Positions 49,838 to 57,763 of a DNA stretch of 64,000 bases are shown in pieces; position 1 is the first letter of the stretch; each line of letters begins with the position of its first letter. A program made the position numbers and the translations under genes. The notes below the pieces were generated by a model. The model had not been told where the DNA came from. It made no database searches and was given only the letters and a program-made list of their open reading frames with translations. Source of the stretch: Rhodococcus koreensis (lineage in GTDB: Bacteria; Actinomycetota; Actinomycetes; Mycobacteriales; Mycobacteriaceae); assembly GCF_900105905.1 (NCBI RefSeq), contig NZ_FNSV01000005.1, forward strand, positions 8,885,501 to 8,949,500, in the 5' to 3' direction.

Positions 49838-51439
49838 TCACACGGTGGTAGTTGCGGGGTGGGGGCTGGTCGGGGATGGGTCTAGGGTCCGCAGTCGGTC
49901 GCGGTATTCGCTGAGCAGATCCGTCAGTTGGGTGTTGTCGGTGACGGCGCCGAAGATGTAGTGATCCGGCCGGACGAGCACTGCGCTGATGTTCTGTCCG
50001 TGGAACCACCGAGTCCATTGACCGGTCGCGTCGAGCAGATCCGGTGCTCCGGTCTCCTCGACGGTCTTCAGCCGTACGCCGGTGCTGTCGAGCAGTCGCT
50101 GCAGTGTCGGATCCGCGTGCGCGACATCGGGTTTACCGCGTACCAGCAGGACCGAACCGAAGCCGGTGACCTCGTCGAGGAGGTCGCTGTGGGCGCCGAT
50201 CCGCACCGGAAACTGTGGTGCAAGGGTCCCGCGCAGCCCGCCGCCGTCAGTGTCCTGCGCGGTGACGCCGTCTCCGAGGACGGGAAGGGCTGTGACCGGC
50301 AAAACCTTCGCGGGGTCGGCGTCACCGCCGATCATGCGGGTATCGCGTTCGGTGGCCTTCTCCTCGTCGAGGACGCAGATGACCCGCCCGAGTTCGACCG
50401 ACATCGTGACCGCATGCTGCAGGTGCGCGCTGCGTTCGGACGAGTACGAATCGAGCAATGCGAGGTCGGATTCGCCGCGCAGGACGCGATCGAGCTTCCA
50501 CGAGAGATTGGCTGCGTCGCGGATACCCGAGCACATGCCTTGCCCGGCGAAGGGAGGCATCTGGTGCGCGGCGTCACCGGCGATCGCGAGCCTGCCGGCG
50601 TTCCACCGGTCCGCCCACCGCGCGGCGAACGTGTAGACGGCGTGCCGCTCGAGTTCACTGTTCTCCGGCGTCCGGTCCCACGCCCGGAGCAATTCCCACG
50701 CCTTCTCCGGCGTGTTCAGTTCTTCTCTCGTCTCGCCGGGCAGTCGCATGAACTCCCACCGACGACGCCCCGGTCCGCCCGACACGACCGTGGTCGGCCG
50801 GGCGGGATCGCACAGTTGCCAGTTCTGTGGTGCCCACTCGCGGTCGTCGAGCGGAATGGTGTCGACGATCAGCCAGTCGAAGAAGAAGCCCTCGTCGTGC
50901 ATGGCCGCACCCATGCGCTCACGGACGAAGCTGTTCGCGCCGTCGCAGCCGACGACGAACCGTGCTCGCACCTGCCGCTGTTTGACGACGGTGCTGGTGA
51001 ATGTCACTGCGACGTCGTCTGCGCCCTCGTCGATACCGACCACTTCGGCGCCGCGCAGCAGAGTGACGTTCGGCATCGTCGCCACCGCCTCGGCCAGTAC
51101 CTTCTCGAGCTGCGGCTGGGAGAAGAAGCTCGCTGTCGGCCAGCCGTTCGGACCGGTGCCGGACCAGTCGATCCGCACCAGCGCCTCGCCCGCCGCATTG
51201 CGCCATTCGTAGTAGTCGGGCACCGCCTCGGAGATCGACTCGACCTCATCGGTCAGGTCCATCGATTGGAAGACACGGCCGATCTCGTCGTCGAAATGGA
51301 CTGCCCTCGGGAGCGGGTACGGCTCCGGCCAGCGTTCGACGATCACCACGTCGTGGCCGCGCAGGCCGAGCATCCGACCCAGCGTCAGTCCTACGGGCCC
51401 GGCGCCGACGACCACGACATCGTGCGTGTTGTCCTGCAT
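49838..51439 (-). CDS. FAD-dependent aromatic hydroxylase (3-(3-hydroxyphenyl)propionate hydroxylase-like)
   Basis: A 533-residue group A flavin monooxygenase. The dinucleotide site Val-Val-Val-Gly-Ala-Gly-Pro-Val-Gly-Leu-Thr is at the N-terminus, followed by Phe-Val-Val-Gly-Cys-Asp-Gly-Ala-Asn-Ser (about 162-171) and the FAD ribityl motif Leu-Ala-Ile-Ala-Gly-Asp-Ala-Ala-His-Gln-Met-Pro-Pro-Phe-Ala-Gly-Gln-Gly. The C-terminal thioredoxin-like domain fits the MhpA/PheA-like branch. It adds a hydroxyl ortho to an existing phenol using NAD(P)H and oxygen, preparing the ring for the linked extradiol dioxygenase. ATG 51439 was chosen over the frame start 20 codons upstream. Confidence 0.9.
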   Translation of the reverse strand: MQDNTHDVVVVGAGPVGLTLGRMLGLRGHDVVIVERWPEPYPLPRAVHFDDEIGRVFQSMDLTDEVESISEAVPDYYEWRNAAGEALVRIDWSGTGPNGWPTASFFSQPQLEKVLAEAVATMPNVTLLRGAEVVGIDEGADDVAVTFTSTVVKQRQVRARFVVGCDGANSFVRERMGAAMHDEGFFFDWLIVDTIPLDDREWAPQNWQLCDPARPTTVVSGGPGRRRWEFMRLPGETREELNTPEKAWELLRAWDRTPENSELERHAVYTFAARWADRWNAGRLAIAGDAAHQMPPFAGQGMCSGIRDAANLSWKLDRVLRGESDLALLDSYSSERSAHLQHAVTMSVELGRVICVLDEEKATERDTRMIGGDADPAKVLPVTALPVLGDGVTAQDTDGGGLRGTLAPQFPVRIGAHSDLLDEVTGFGSVLLVRGKPDVAHADPTLQRLLDSTGVRLKTVEETGAPDLLDATGQWTRWFHGQNISAVLVRPDHYIFGAVTDNTQLTDLLSEYRDRLRTLDPSPTSPHPATTTV

Positions 51440-51490
51440 GTTCGTTGCTCTTCCTCGGGTGCGAGTGCAATAGGACCCCAATTGAGCCCT

Positions 51491-51580
51491 ATTGAGCATG
51501 TTGAATAGCTACAGCATGCTGTGACCCGCGCCGCATGTCAAGAGACTCGACCCAATTAATCCGTATCAAGCATGCTCAAT
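51491..51580. promoter_or_regulatory. Three GCATGC-centred dyads between the hydroxylase and FCD-regulator genes
   Basis: ATTGAGCATGTTGAAT (51491-51506) and, inverted, ATCAAGCATGCTCAAT (51565-51580) are related 16-mers, agreeing at 13 of 16 positions after reverse complement. Between them lies the perfect palindrome ACAGCATGCTGT (51511-51522). The set sits in the divergent promoter region of the meta-cleavage operon and the GntR/FCD regulator, which is the expected place for that regulator's operators. Confidence 0.5.
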
Positions 51581-51649
51581 AAGGTAGAATCGGCGTTGGC
51601 CCGACTCTCAGCGGTGAAGCGGCGATGGGCACGACGAAACGAGGACACG

Positions 51650-52357
51650 ATGACCGATCTCGCGCAGCGGATGATGATGGACGCATCGCTGAGCCGGACC
51701 GAGCAAGCTGCATTGGCTATCGGTCAACTCGCGGAGCAGGCGCCGCACGGGGCGCGCCTCGGGACGAAAAAGGAACTCCAGGAACAATGCGGCGTCGCTA
51801 AAGGCACCTTCAACGAAGCTCTGCGCATTCTGCAGTCACGTGGGGTGATCACAGTCCGATCGGGACCCGGTGGGGGGCTGTTTGCCGCTTCACCCACCCC
51901 CATCGCGCGTCTCGGGAACTCCATCCTCTCCCTCGACGCCGCGGAAGGAGATGTCGCCGATGCGGTACGCATCCGTGACGCGCTGGACCCGCTGCTCATC
52001 GAGGACGCACTCGATCACAGTTCGGCCGTCGACATCACTCGTATGCGCACCGCTCTCGACGTCATGCGGCAGTCCGCCGACGCCGGCGACGCGACGGAAT
52101 TCGTCCGAGCCAACTGGGAACTGCACGCCGCGATCGCTCGCGTGAGTCCCAACGCGATCCTGAAGTCGATCTACCTGAGCCTGCTCGATCTGATCGAATC
52201 CCACACCGTCTCCGTCGAACCGGTCGGCGACAGACCTCTGCCGGAATACATCGCCGAACGACAGCAGTTGCACGTCGACCTCGTCGACGCCCTGGACCGC
52301 CGTGACCGGGACGCTGCCCTTCGACTCATCCATGCGCACAACACAACACAAACCTGA
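51650..52357 (+). CDS. GntR-family regulator with FCD domain
   Basis: A 235-residue regulator. The winged-HTH runs through about 10-75 (Leu-Gly-Thr-Lys-Lys-Glu-Leu-Gln-Glu-Gln-Cys-Gly-Val-Ala-Lys-Gly-Thr-Phe-Asn-Glu, then Gly-Val-Ile-Thr-Val-Arg-Ser-Gly-Pro-Gly-Gly-Gly). The FCD effector domain follows with Ile-Arg-Asp-Ala-Leu-Asp-Pro, Asn-Trp-Glu-Leu-His-Ala-Ala-Ile-Ala, and His-Val-Asp-Leu-Val-Asp-Ala-Leu. ATG 51650 has AGGA upstream; an earlier in-frame ATG at 51572 overlaps one of the operator repeats, so it was not used. It is divergent from the aromatic operon and likely represses it until an aromatic acid binds. Confidence 0.9.
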   Translation: MTDLAQRMMMDASLSRTEQAALAIGQLAEQAPHGARLGTKKELQEQCGVAKGTFNEALRILQSRGVITVRSGPGGGLFAASPTPIARLGNSILSLDAAEGDVADAVRIRDALDPLLIEDALDHSSAVDITRMRTALDVMRQSADAGDATEFVRANWELHAAIARVSPNAILKSIYLSLLDLIESHTVSVEPVGDRPLPEYIAERQQLHVDLVDALDRRDRDAALRLIHAHNTTQT

Positions 52358-52429
52358 GGCCGGACGCGCACACACGGCCTGAAACCCGATACGGAGGCGC
52401 CCCGGATGCCGAGCATTTAGGGTGGTGCG

Positions 52430-52852
52430 GTGGGAATCAGTAGCCGGGCGGCACGGGTCGAAGACGTGCACGAATTGGCTCTCGGCATGCCGCACGTCAC
52501 CGTCATCCACGGCCCCGGCGACAATCCCGTCTACCAGATCGGGGGCAAGTCGTTCGTGTTCTTCCGCAATCCGCGACCCGATGCGACGGACCCCGACACC
52601 GGGGAACGTTATGACGACGTGATCGTGTTCTGGGTGCCGTCCGAAGCCGACAAGCAGGCGCTTGTCCGCGACCACGCGACACCGTTCTTCACCACCTCAC
52701 ACTTCGACGGCCACCTGTCGGTGCTCTTGCGGGGGAGCCGCATCGGCGAGTTGTCCCGGCAAGAATTGGTGGAGCTCGTTCAGGATGCGTGGCTCTCGCG
52801 CGCGTCGGCGCGCAGGGCAGCGACCTGGCTCGGCGCGCACCCTCCCGCGTGA
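52430..52852 (+). CDS. MmcQ/YjbR-like DNA-binding-fold protein
   Basis: A 140-residue protein with GTG start at 52430. The sequence Glu-Leu-Ala-Leu-Gly-Met-Pro-His-Val, Val-Tyr-Gln-Ile-Gly-Gly-Lys-Ser-Phe-Val-Phe, Phe-Thr-Thr-Ser-His-Phe-Asp-Gly-His and Leu-Val-Gln-Asp-Ala-Trp-Leu follows the MmcQ/YjbR (CyaY-like) fold. Members have the double-wing fold, but their cellular role is not defined. It is a single gene on the plus strand between the FCD regulator and the histidine kinase, with no evident functional partners. Confidence 0.8.
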   Translation: MGISSRAARVEDVHELALGMPHVTVIHGPGDNPVYQIGGKSFVFFRNPRPDATDPDTGERYDDVIVFWVPSEADKQALVRDHATPFFTTSHFDGHLSVLLRGSRIGELSRQELVELVQDAWLSRASARRAATWLGAHPPA

Positions 52853-52983
52853 CCCACGATCCGGTGGCGATCGGACTCGGCAATCGGTTCCGCCGCGCAG
52901 GTCGGGCGCAATAGTGTGGAAACCGGCGGGGTCGGGACGTCCATGCACCCGATCCCGTGTTCGGAACGGGTGAGAGGCTGACC

Positions 52984-54417
52984 ATGTCGGGTCGGACTGC
53001 GAATGCCAGACGGATGTCGTTGCGGACATTGCTGTGGCTGGCGATCGGGATCCTCGTGGCCCTGTTCGCCGTTTCTGCCGCGTTTTCCGTGTACGGGAGA
53101 CTGGTGGTTCGTGCGTCCGAGACCCTGCTCTCCGAGCGCCTCCTGCCCGCACAGCATGCCGTGTCGGATCTGACGACCGCCTATGTGGACCAGGAGACCG
53201 GGCAGCGTGGCTATGTTCTGACCGGTGATCCGAGTTTCCTCGAACCGTACGACGCAGGCAGGGACGCCGCGGCCGCGTCCCTGTCGGATCTGACCGCGCT
53301 CCTTGCCGGCGACGCGGAGGCTTCGGCAACGCTGGACGAGGTCGTCGAGGCGGCGAACACCTGGACCACTCAGGCCAGCGAGCCGGAGATCCTCGCTCGT
53401 CGCAACAACGAGATAGCGGACGAGCAGGTCGTGGCCATGACCGCGACGGGCAAGGAACTGTTCGACGGGCTGCGCTCACAGCTTCAGGACCTCAATGCCC
53501 TGACGGATGAACGGGTGACCGAACAGGTCGATCGGGTTCGCTCGGCGCAGGTCTTGGCAAATGTCGCGACCGCCGTCGCGTTCGTTCTCGCCGTCGGCAC
53601 CGCGATAGCCTCCCTGTATCTGACGCGACGATTGCTGACCCGGCCGATCGAGCGTCTCGTCGCGGACATCAGCGCGGTGGCCGAAGGCGACTACGAGCGG
53701 GAGATCGGCACCGACGGGCCGAGGGAAGTGTCGATGATCGGCGGCGCCGTCGACACCATGCGGACCAGTCTGCTCACCCAGAATCGGCTACTCGTGCAGG
53801 CGGAACACGAACGAACCCGCCACGACGAACAAACCCGGATGGCGGCCGATCTGCACGACCTGACGATTCAGCGCGTGTTCGGGCTGGGCCTGGCATTGAC
53901 TTCCCTGGCTCGACGGCATCCCCGTCTTGCCGCGGATCTCGATCCGCTGATCGACGAAACCGACAGCATCGTTCGCGGTTTGAGGGCGGTCATCTTCGAC
54001 CTCGAGAGTGGTGCGACCGCACCGACGAACGGCACCGCAAGTTTGAGCGCGGCGGTCGGTGAGATCGTCGAGAGCAGTACAGCCGCACTCGGATTCACTC
54101 CCGACGTGTGCCTGGACGGGCCGGTCGACCAGTTCTCCGGTCACGACGCCGGTCCGGAACTTCAGGCGGTGCTCCGCGAGGCCCTGAGCAACGTTGCCCG
54201 GCACGCCCATGCGACATCGTGCCGTGTGATGGTCGCCGCCGCCGACGACCGTCTGGCGCTGAGCGTGACCGACGACGGTACCGGGATGGGCGCGGACGCT
54301 GTCCGGGGGCACGGGCTGGCGAACATCTGCAACCGAGCCGCGCAACTCGGTGGTCGTGCCGTCATCCGCGACGGCGCGCCGGGGACCGTGGTCGAGTGGG
54401 AAGTGCCCGTGTCCTGA
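52984..54417 (+). CDS. Membrane sensor histidine kinase (CHASE3-HAMP-HisKA_3), orphan
   Basis: A 477-residue NarL-type kinase. Helix 1 (about 15-40) and helix 2 (about 190-210) bracket a helical CHASE3-type outer domain (Asp-Gln-Glu-Thr-Gly-Gln-Arg-Gly-Tyr-Val-Leu-Thr-Gly-Asp is its signature). A HAMP linker follows. The phosphoacceptor box is Ala-Asp-Leu-His-Asp-Leu-Thr-Ile-Gln-Arg-Val-Phe-Gly-Leu-Gly-Leu, as in DevS/DosT-like kinases. The ATP domain has Glu-Ala-Leu-Ser-Asn-Val-Ala-Arg-His-Ala and Asp-Asp-Gly-Thr-Gly-Met-Gly. ATG 52984 has AGAGG eight bases upstream. No response regulator gene is adjacent, so the partner must be elsewhere. Confidence 0.9.
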   Translation: MSGRTANARRMSLRTLLWLAIGILVALFAVSAAFSVYGRLVVRASETLLSERLLPAQHAVSDLTTAYVDQETGQRGYVLTGDPSFLEPYDAGRDAAAASLSDLTALLAGDAEASATLDEVVEAANTWTTQASEPEILARRNNEIADEQVVAMTATGKELFDGLRSQLQDLNALTDERVTEQVDRVRSAQVLANVATAVAFVLAVGTAIASLYLTRRLLTRPIERLVADISAVAEGDYEREIGTDGPREVSMIGGAVDTMRTSLLTQNRLLVQAEHERTRHDEQTRMAADLHDLTIQRVFGLGLALTSLARRHPRLAADLDPLIDETDSIVRGLRAVIFDLESGATAPTNGTASLSAAVGEIVESSTAALGFTPDVCLDGPVDQFSGHDAGPELQAVLREALSNVARHAHATSCRVMVAAADDRLALSVTDDGTGMGADAVRGHGLANICNRAAQLGGRAVIRDGAPGTVVEWEVPVS

Positions 54418-54426
54418 TCGCGGTGG

Positions 54427-54888
54427 CTACGCAGACCACTCGATCAACGGCGGTCGCACTGCAGCGCACAGGGGATTCCCGCGGGCGTCGGTGAGTCCGA
54501 GTCGCGCGGTGATGCGCCCGGCCGACGCCGCCGCGTCCGCGGTGGCCTGATCCACCCCGGCCCACATCAACTTCGCCCGTCGGAACATGACGAATCCGCC
54601 GTCTCCGTCGACTGTCCCCCACGACAGGTAGACGAACCGTGCACCGGGACGGCCCTGTACGTACGGCCCGGTGATGTCGAGACCCGCCGGCGTCGGGGTC
54701 GTCTTGCACTCGAGAACCCAGCGGGCGGTGGCCGCGTCCCCGGGATGCAGGTCGAGCAGATCGCCGGGAGAACCGCGGCGCTGCACGGCCACATGGATGT
54801 TGTCGTAGCCGGGGAAATCGGCCCCCGGCGGGCACGACGATCCGGGAAGGTCGGTTGCCTCGATCACGAGTTGCACCAATTCATCCAA
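54427..54888 (-). CDS. DUF5990-like protein
   Basis: A 153-residue soluble protein. Gly-Pro-Tyr-Val-Gln-Gly-Arg-Pro-Gly-Ala-Arg-Phe-Val-Tyr-Leu-Ser-Trp-Gly, then Met-Phe-Arg-Arg-Ala-Lys-Leu-Met, and the closing Ala-Ala-Val-Arg-Pro-Pro fit the DUF5990 family as I recall it. No function is known. It is convergent with the histidine kinase gene and nine bases from its end. Confidence 0.65.
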   Translation of the reverse strand: MDELVQLVIEATDLPGSSCPPGADFPGYDNIHVAVQRRGSPGDLLDLHPGDAATARWVLECKTTPTPAGLDITGPYVQGRPGARFVYLSWGTVDGDGGFVMFRRAKLMWAGVDQATADAAASAGRITARLGLTDARGNPLCAAVRPPLIEWSA

Positions 54889-55095
54889 TCACCTGGGAGA
54901 GCCTCCGTGCGGGCGGTCGAAGCGCGGGTGGCGCACCAAGTTCACCCCGCCGCGGTGAGTTTTCCCGGCACCTCCGGTCTGTACTGGTGTGAGGACCCAC
55001 GAAGCGTGTTGGAGCGGACAATATGCCGCGCTACACCGACGGCGGACATTCCAGGCCGGCGGTGTGCAGCTTCCTGAACAACAAGGAGAAATCTC

Positions 55096-55539
55096 ATGAC
55101 CTCGACACCTCCCGCCACCGGAGCGTCCGACGCGACATCCGCTCCCACGGACGGAACGACGAAGAAGGCCCGAGTCGCAGGGCTCGTCGTCAGCGCACTC
55201 GCGGTGCTGTTTCTCCTGTTCGACTCGCTGATCCACATCGCGAACACCCAGATGGTGCGTGATGCGATGGCCGAACTGGGCTTTGCCGAGAACCTCAACC
55301 GTGTGATCGGGGTGGTTCTGCTGGTGTGCCTGATTCTCTACGTCGTGCCCGCCACCTCGATCCTGGGAGCCGTGCTGCTCACCGGATACCTCGGTGGAGC
55401 GGTCGCTACCAACATGCTCACCGAGCAGCCGATCGTCAGCACCACACTGTTCCCGATCTATGTCGGCATATTCGTGTGGGGTGGGTTGTACCTCCGTGAC
55501 CCGCTGGTGCGCTCGATCATGCCCGTTCGACGCGTCTGA
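55096..55539 (+). CDS. DoxX-like membrane protein
   Basis: A 147-residue membrane protein with four helices. The pattern Leu-Leu-Phe-Asp-Ser-Leu-Ile-His-Ile in helix 1, Leu-Val-Cys-Leu-Ile-Leu-Tyr-Val-Val-Pro-Ala-Thr-Ser-Ile-Leu-Gly-Ala-Val-Leu-Leu-Thr-Gly-Tyr, and Gly-Gly-Ala-Val-Ala-Thr-Asn is that of the DoxX-like family. The N-terminus (first 25 residues) is Thr/Ser/Pro-rich and cytoplasmic. An AAGGAGAAA ribosome site precedes ATG 55096. A strong hairpin follows the stop. Function unclear; DoxX relatives are linked to redox and thiol stress. Confidence 0.7.
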   Translation: MTSTPPATGASDATSAPTDGTTKKARVAGLVVSALAVLFLLFDSLIHIANTQMVRDAMAELGFAENLNRVIGVVLLVCLILYVVPATSILGAVLLTGYLGGAVATNMLTEQPIVSTTLFPIYVGIFVWGGLYLRDPLVRSIMPVRRV

Positions 55540-55548
55540 ACCATCCGC

Positions 55549-55576
55549 GCGGCGACTCGTGACGGCGAGTCGCCGC
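55549..55576 (+). terminator. Strong stem-loop after the DoxX-like gene
   Basis: GCGGCGACTCG (55549-55559) and CGAGTCGCCGC (55566-55576) form a perfect 11-base stem with a 6-base loop, ten bases after the stop codon. No U-tract follows, as is common for actinobacterial terminators. It insulates the DoxX-like gene from the dehalogenase gene that starts at 55621. Confidence 0.65.
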
Positions 55577-55620
55577 ACTATTGTGGTGCGACGTCGTACG
55601 TTCGAGCGAAAGGACGCCTC

Positions 55621-56109
55621 ATGGGTGGTGCGCGGTTCCGGTCCCTGTCGACGGGACGCAGTATTCGTGCCGTGTTGTTCGATACGTTCGGCACCGTCGT
55701 CGACTGGCGAACCGGTATCGCCTCCGCTGTGGCGGGCTACGCGGAACGCCACCAGCGCGAATTGGACGCAGCCGCGTTCGCCGATCGGTGGCGGGACCGC
55801 TACCAGCCGTCCATGGAACCCATCCGGTCCGGTGCTCGCGAGTTCGTGACACTCGATACCCTGCACCGCGAAAACCTCGACGCCGCGCTCCTCGAATCGG
55901 GCATCGCCCCCACAGATCACGACTCCGGAGAGCTGGACGAGCTCGCGCGTGCCTGGCGCGAACTCACGCCGTGGCCCGACAGCGTGCCCGGTCTCACCGC
56001 AATCCGGTCCGGCTACATCATCGGTCCGCTCTCGAACGGCAACACCTCTCTGCTGCTCGACATGGCCAAGAATGCCGGAATCCCGTGGGATGTCATCATC
56101 GGCTCCGAT
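55621..56109 (+). pseudogene. 5' part of a haloacid dehalogenase (type II) gene, interrupted by a TnpB element
   Basis: The first 163 codons of an HAD-superfamily dehalogenase: Val-Leu-Phe-Asp-Thr-Phe-Gly-Thr-Val-Val-Asp (nucleophile Asp in motif I), Leu-Ser-Asn-Gly-Asn-Thr (motif II) and Ile-Ile-Gly-Ser-Asp. At codon 163 the homology stops and IS-element sequence begins. The missing part, Ile-Asn-Arg-Ile-Tyr-Lys-Pro-His-Pro-Arg-Ala-Tyr with motif III Lys, resumes in the proper frame at 57426. Joining 56109 to 57426 gives an intact 249-residue protein of normal family length. As it stands the gene cannot make a full dehalogenase. Confidence 0.85.
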
Positions 56110-56199
56110 TTGACGTCCTCTCGGCCGTGTACGACCGAGATTCTCCTCGGGACTCGCGTCCCGAGGTTCCTGTTTCACCGACGGTTGCCGCCCCACACT
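56110..56199 (-). ncRNA. Predicted omega-RNA (reRNA) region at the tnpB 3' end
   Basis: In related elements TnpB is guided by an RNA made from the tnpB 3' end and the element's right end. Here that region contains CCTCGGGAC (56145-56153) and GTCCCGAGG (56158-56166), a perfect 9-base stem, and a nearby mismatch hairpin over CCCC and GGGG at about 56192-56212. Read on the minus strand, the RNA would end at the element edge and take its guide from the adjoining dehalogenase sequence. Existence and 5' end are inferred. Confidence 0.4.
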
Positions 56200-57339
56200 T
56201 TAGGTGCGGGGTGGTCTCACACCGTCTCCGCAGGCTGCCACCGTCAGTCCGACGGCCAAAATGTTCCTCGCCGCGTTCACGTCGCGGTCGTGGACGGCGC
56301 CGCATCGGCACGTCCACTCCCGCACATTCAGCGGCATCGCCGAGGCGACCTCCCCGCACGCCGAGCAGGTCTTCGACGACGGATGAAACCGGTCGATCAC
56401 CACCAGCCGGCGCCCGTACCAGTCGGCCTTGTACTCGAGCATCGACCGGAACTCGGACCACCCCGCATCCGAGATCGCCCGAGACAACGACCGATTCTTG
56501 ACCATGTTCCGCACACTCAGATCCTCGATGGCGATCACTTGGTTTTCGCGCACCAAACGAGTGGAGAGTGTGTGCAGATAATCGCGGCGCCGATCGGCGA
56601 TCCGACCATGAATCTTCGCGACCTTCAGTCGGGCCTTGGCCCGGTTCCGGGATCCCTTCTGCTTCTTGGCCAGCGCCCGTTGCGCCTTCGCCAGCCGCTC
56701 GCGGTCCGTGCGCTCGTGGCGCGGGTTGGCGATCTTCTCCCCCGTCGAGAGCGTGTAGAGGCTGGTGATCCCGGCATCGAGCCCGACCACCCGATCGGCC
56801 GGTTCGAGCTCGGGAATCACGTCTTCGACGAGAATCGAAATGTGGTACTGACCACGAGCATTGCGCGACACCGTCACCTGCGACGGCACGGCCCCCTCCG
56901 GCAGCGGCCTCGACCACCGAATATCCAGAGGTTCGGACTGCTTGGCCAACCGGATCTGCCCACCCCGGGTGAAGCAGTTCGAGAAGTAGGTCGCCGACTC
57001 CTTCGACTGCCCCTTCTTCTTGAACTTTGGGTAGCGGGACTGCCCGCGCCAGAACCTGTCGAAGGCGCCCTGCAATTGCCGCAGCGATTCCTGCAGCGGC
57101 CCCTTCGACGGCTCCGCCAACCACGCCGTCTCGGGGTCCCGCTTCCATCCGGTGAGCATCTTCGAGGTGTCCGCGTAGGTCACCCGACGCTGCTCCTGCA
57201 ACCAGGCACGCGAGCGCTCGGCCAACGCCCGGTTGTAGACATACCGGGTGCACCCGAACGTCCGAGCAAGCTGTTCCGCCTGCACCGCAGTCGGATAGAA
57301 ACGGTACTTGAACGCCCGCCTCACCACCCTCCCCGCCAT
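56200..57339 (-). CDS. tnpB: TnpB RNA-guided nuclease of an IS200/IS605 element
   Basis: A 379-residue TnpB. RuvC residues are intact: Asp188 (Gly-Leu-Asp-Ala-Gly-Ile), Glu272 (Ile-Glu-Asp-Leu) and Asp353 (His-Asp-Arg-Asp-Val-Asn-Ala-Ala). The zinc ribbon cysteines are 325, 328, 344 and 346 (Cys-Ser-Ala-Cys, then Cys-Arg-Cys). The N-terminal Lys-Tyr-Arg-Phe-Tyr-Pro motif is present. TnpB cuts DNA next to a TAM under guidance of an RNA from its own element and so keeps the element in place. ATG 57339 was chosen; a TTG ten codons upstream is possible. No tnpA is near. The protein looks full length and likely active. Confidence 0.93.
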   Translation of the reverse strand: MAGRVVRRAFKYRFYPTAVQAEQLARTFGCTRYVYNRALAERSRAWLQEQRRVTYADTSKMLTGWKRDPETAWLAEPSKGPLQESLRQLQGAFDRFWRGQSRYPKFKKKGQSKESATYFSNCFTRGGQIRLAKQSEPLDIRWSRPLPEGAVPSQVTVSRNARGQYHISILVEDVIPELEPADRVVGLDAGITSLYTLSTGEKIANPRHERTDRERLAKAQRALAKKQKGSRNRAKARLKVAKIHGRIADRRRDYLHTLSTRLVRENQVIAIEDLSVRNMVKNRSLSRAISDAGWSEFRSMLEYKADWYGRRLVVIDRFHPSSKTCSACGEVASAMPLNVREWTCRCGAVHDRDVNAARNILAVGLTVAACGDGVRPPRT

Positions 57340-57425
57340 GCCCCAGACACTAGCCACAGGGTCCGACAAAACCAGATCGGCTCACCCGGCCCTGAAGGAC
57401 CGGGTTTGCGCCGAAAGACTCACGG

Positions 57426-57686
57426 ATCAACCGAATTTACAAACCGCATCCCCGGGCCTATCTGCACACCGCACAACTTCTCGGCCTCCACCCGGGCGAA
57501 GTCATGCTTGCGGCCGCGCACAACGGCGACCTCGAGGCTGCACAAGCCGCGGGCCTGGCGACAGCGTTCATTCTCCGGCCCCTCGAACACGGACCTCACC
57601 AGACCACTGATCTCGCGCCGACGGGCAGCTGGGACATTTCGGCGACAGACATCACCGATCTCGCAGCACAGCTCCGTGCGTGCTGA
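57426..57686 (+). pseudogene. 3' part of the interrupted haloacid dehalogenase gene
   Basis: This segment continues the dehalogenase from codon 164: Ile-Asn-Arg-Ile-Tyr-Lys-Pro-His-Pro-Arg-Ala-Tyr (motif III Lys), Gly-Glu-Val-Met-Leu-Ala-Ala-Ala-His-Asn-Gly-Asp-Leu (motif IV acid) and Gly-Leu-Ala-Thr-Ala-Phe-Ile-Leu-Arg-Pro. It has no start or ribosome site of its own. The reading frame is undamaged, with no stops or shifts, which means the insertion is recent or that precise excision would restore the gene. Confidence 0.85.
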
Positions 57687-57696
57687 TCCCGACGCG

Positions 57697-57749
57697 TGTC
57701 AGGTAATACTTGACGCCGACGCCGACACCTGTCAGGCTTGTCCTGACAG
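57697..57749. promoter_or_regulatory. Two tandem dyads upstream of the HTH gene at 57764
   Basis: CTGTCAGG and CCTGACAG (57729-57736 and 57742-57749) form a perfect 8-base inverted repeat with a 5-base spacer. A weaker relative, TGTCAGG-N5-CTTGACG, is at 57697-57715. Their centres are 33 bases apart, about three helical turns, which suits cooperative dimer binding. They lie directly before a gene for an HTH protein, so autoregulation is likely. A -35/-10 pair is not clear. Confidence 0.5.
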
Positions 57750-57763
57750 AATGGGAGATCGTC

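Larger units (their letters stand above)
56110..57425. mobile_element. TnpB-only IS200/IS605-type element inserted in the dehalogenase gene
   Basis: The 1,316-bp interval is bounded by the two halves of the dehalogenase. It contains one tnpB (minus strand) and no TnpA transposase, as in IS1341-type non-autonomous elements. Reading along tnpB, the flank before the element ends in TTGAT (complement of 57426-57430), the same pentamer used as target and TAM by ISDra2. Subterminal hairpins are present: CCCGGCCC with GGACCGGG around TGAA (57385-57404), and on the other side a perfect 9-base stem at 56145-56166. No target duplication is seen. The 56110 edge could shift by a few bases. Confidence 0.8.
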
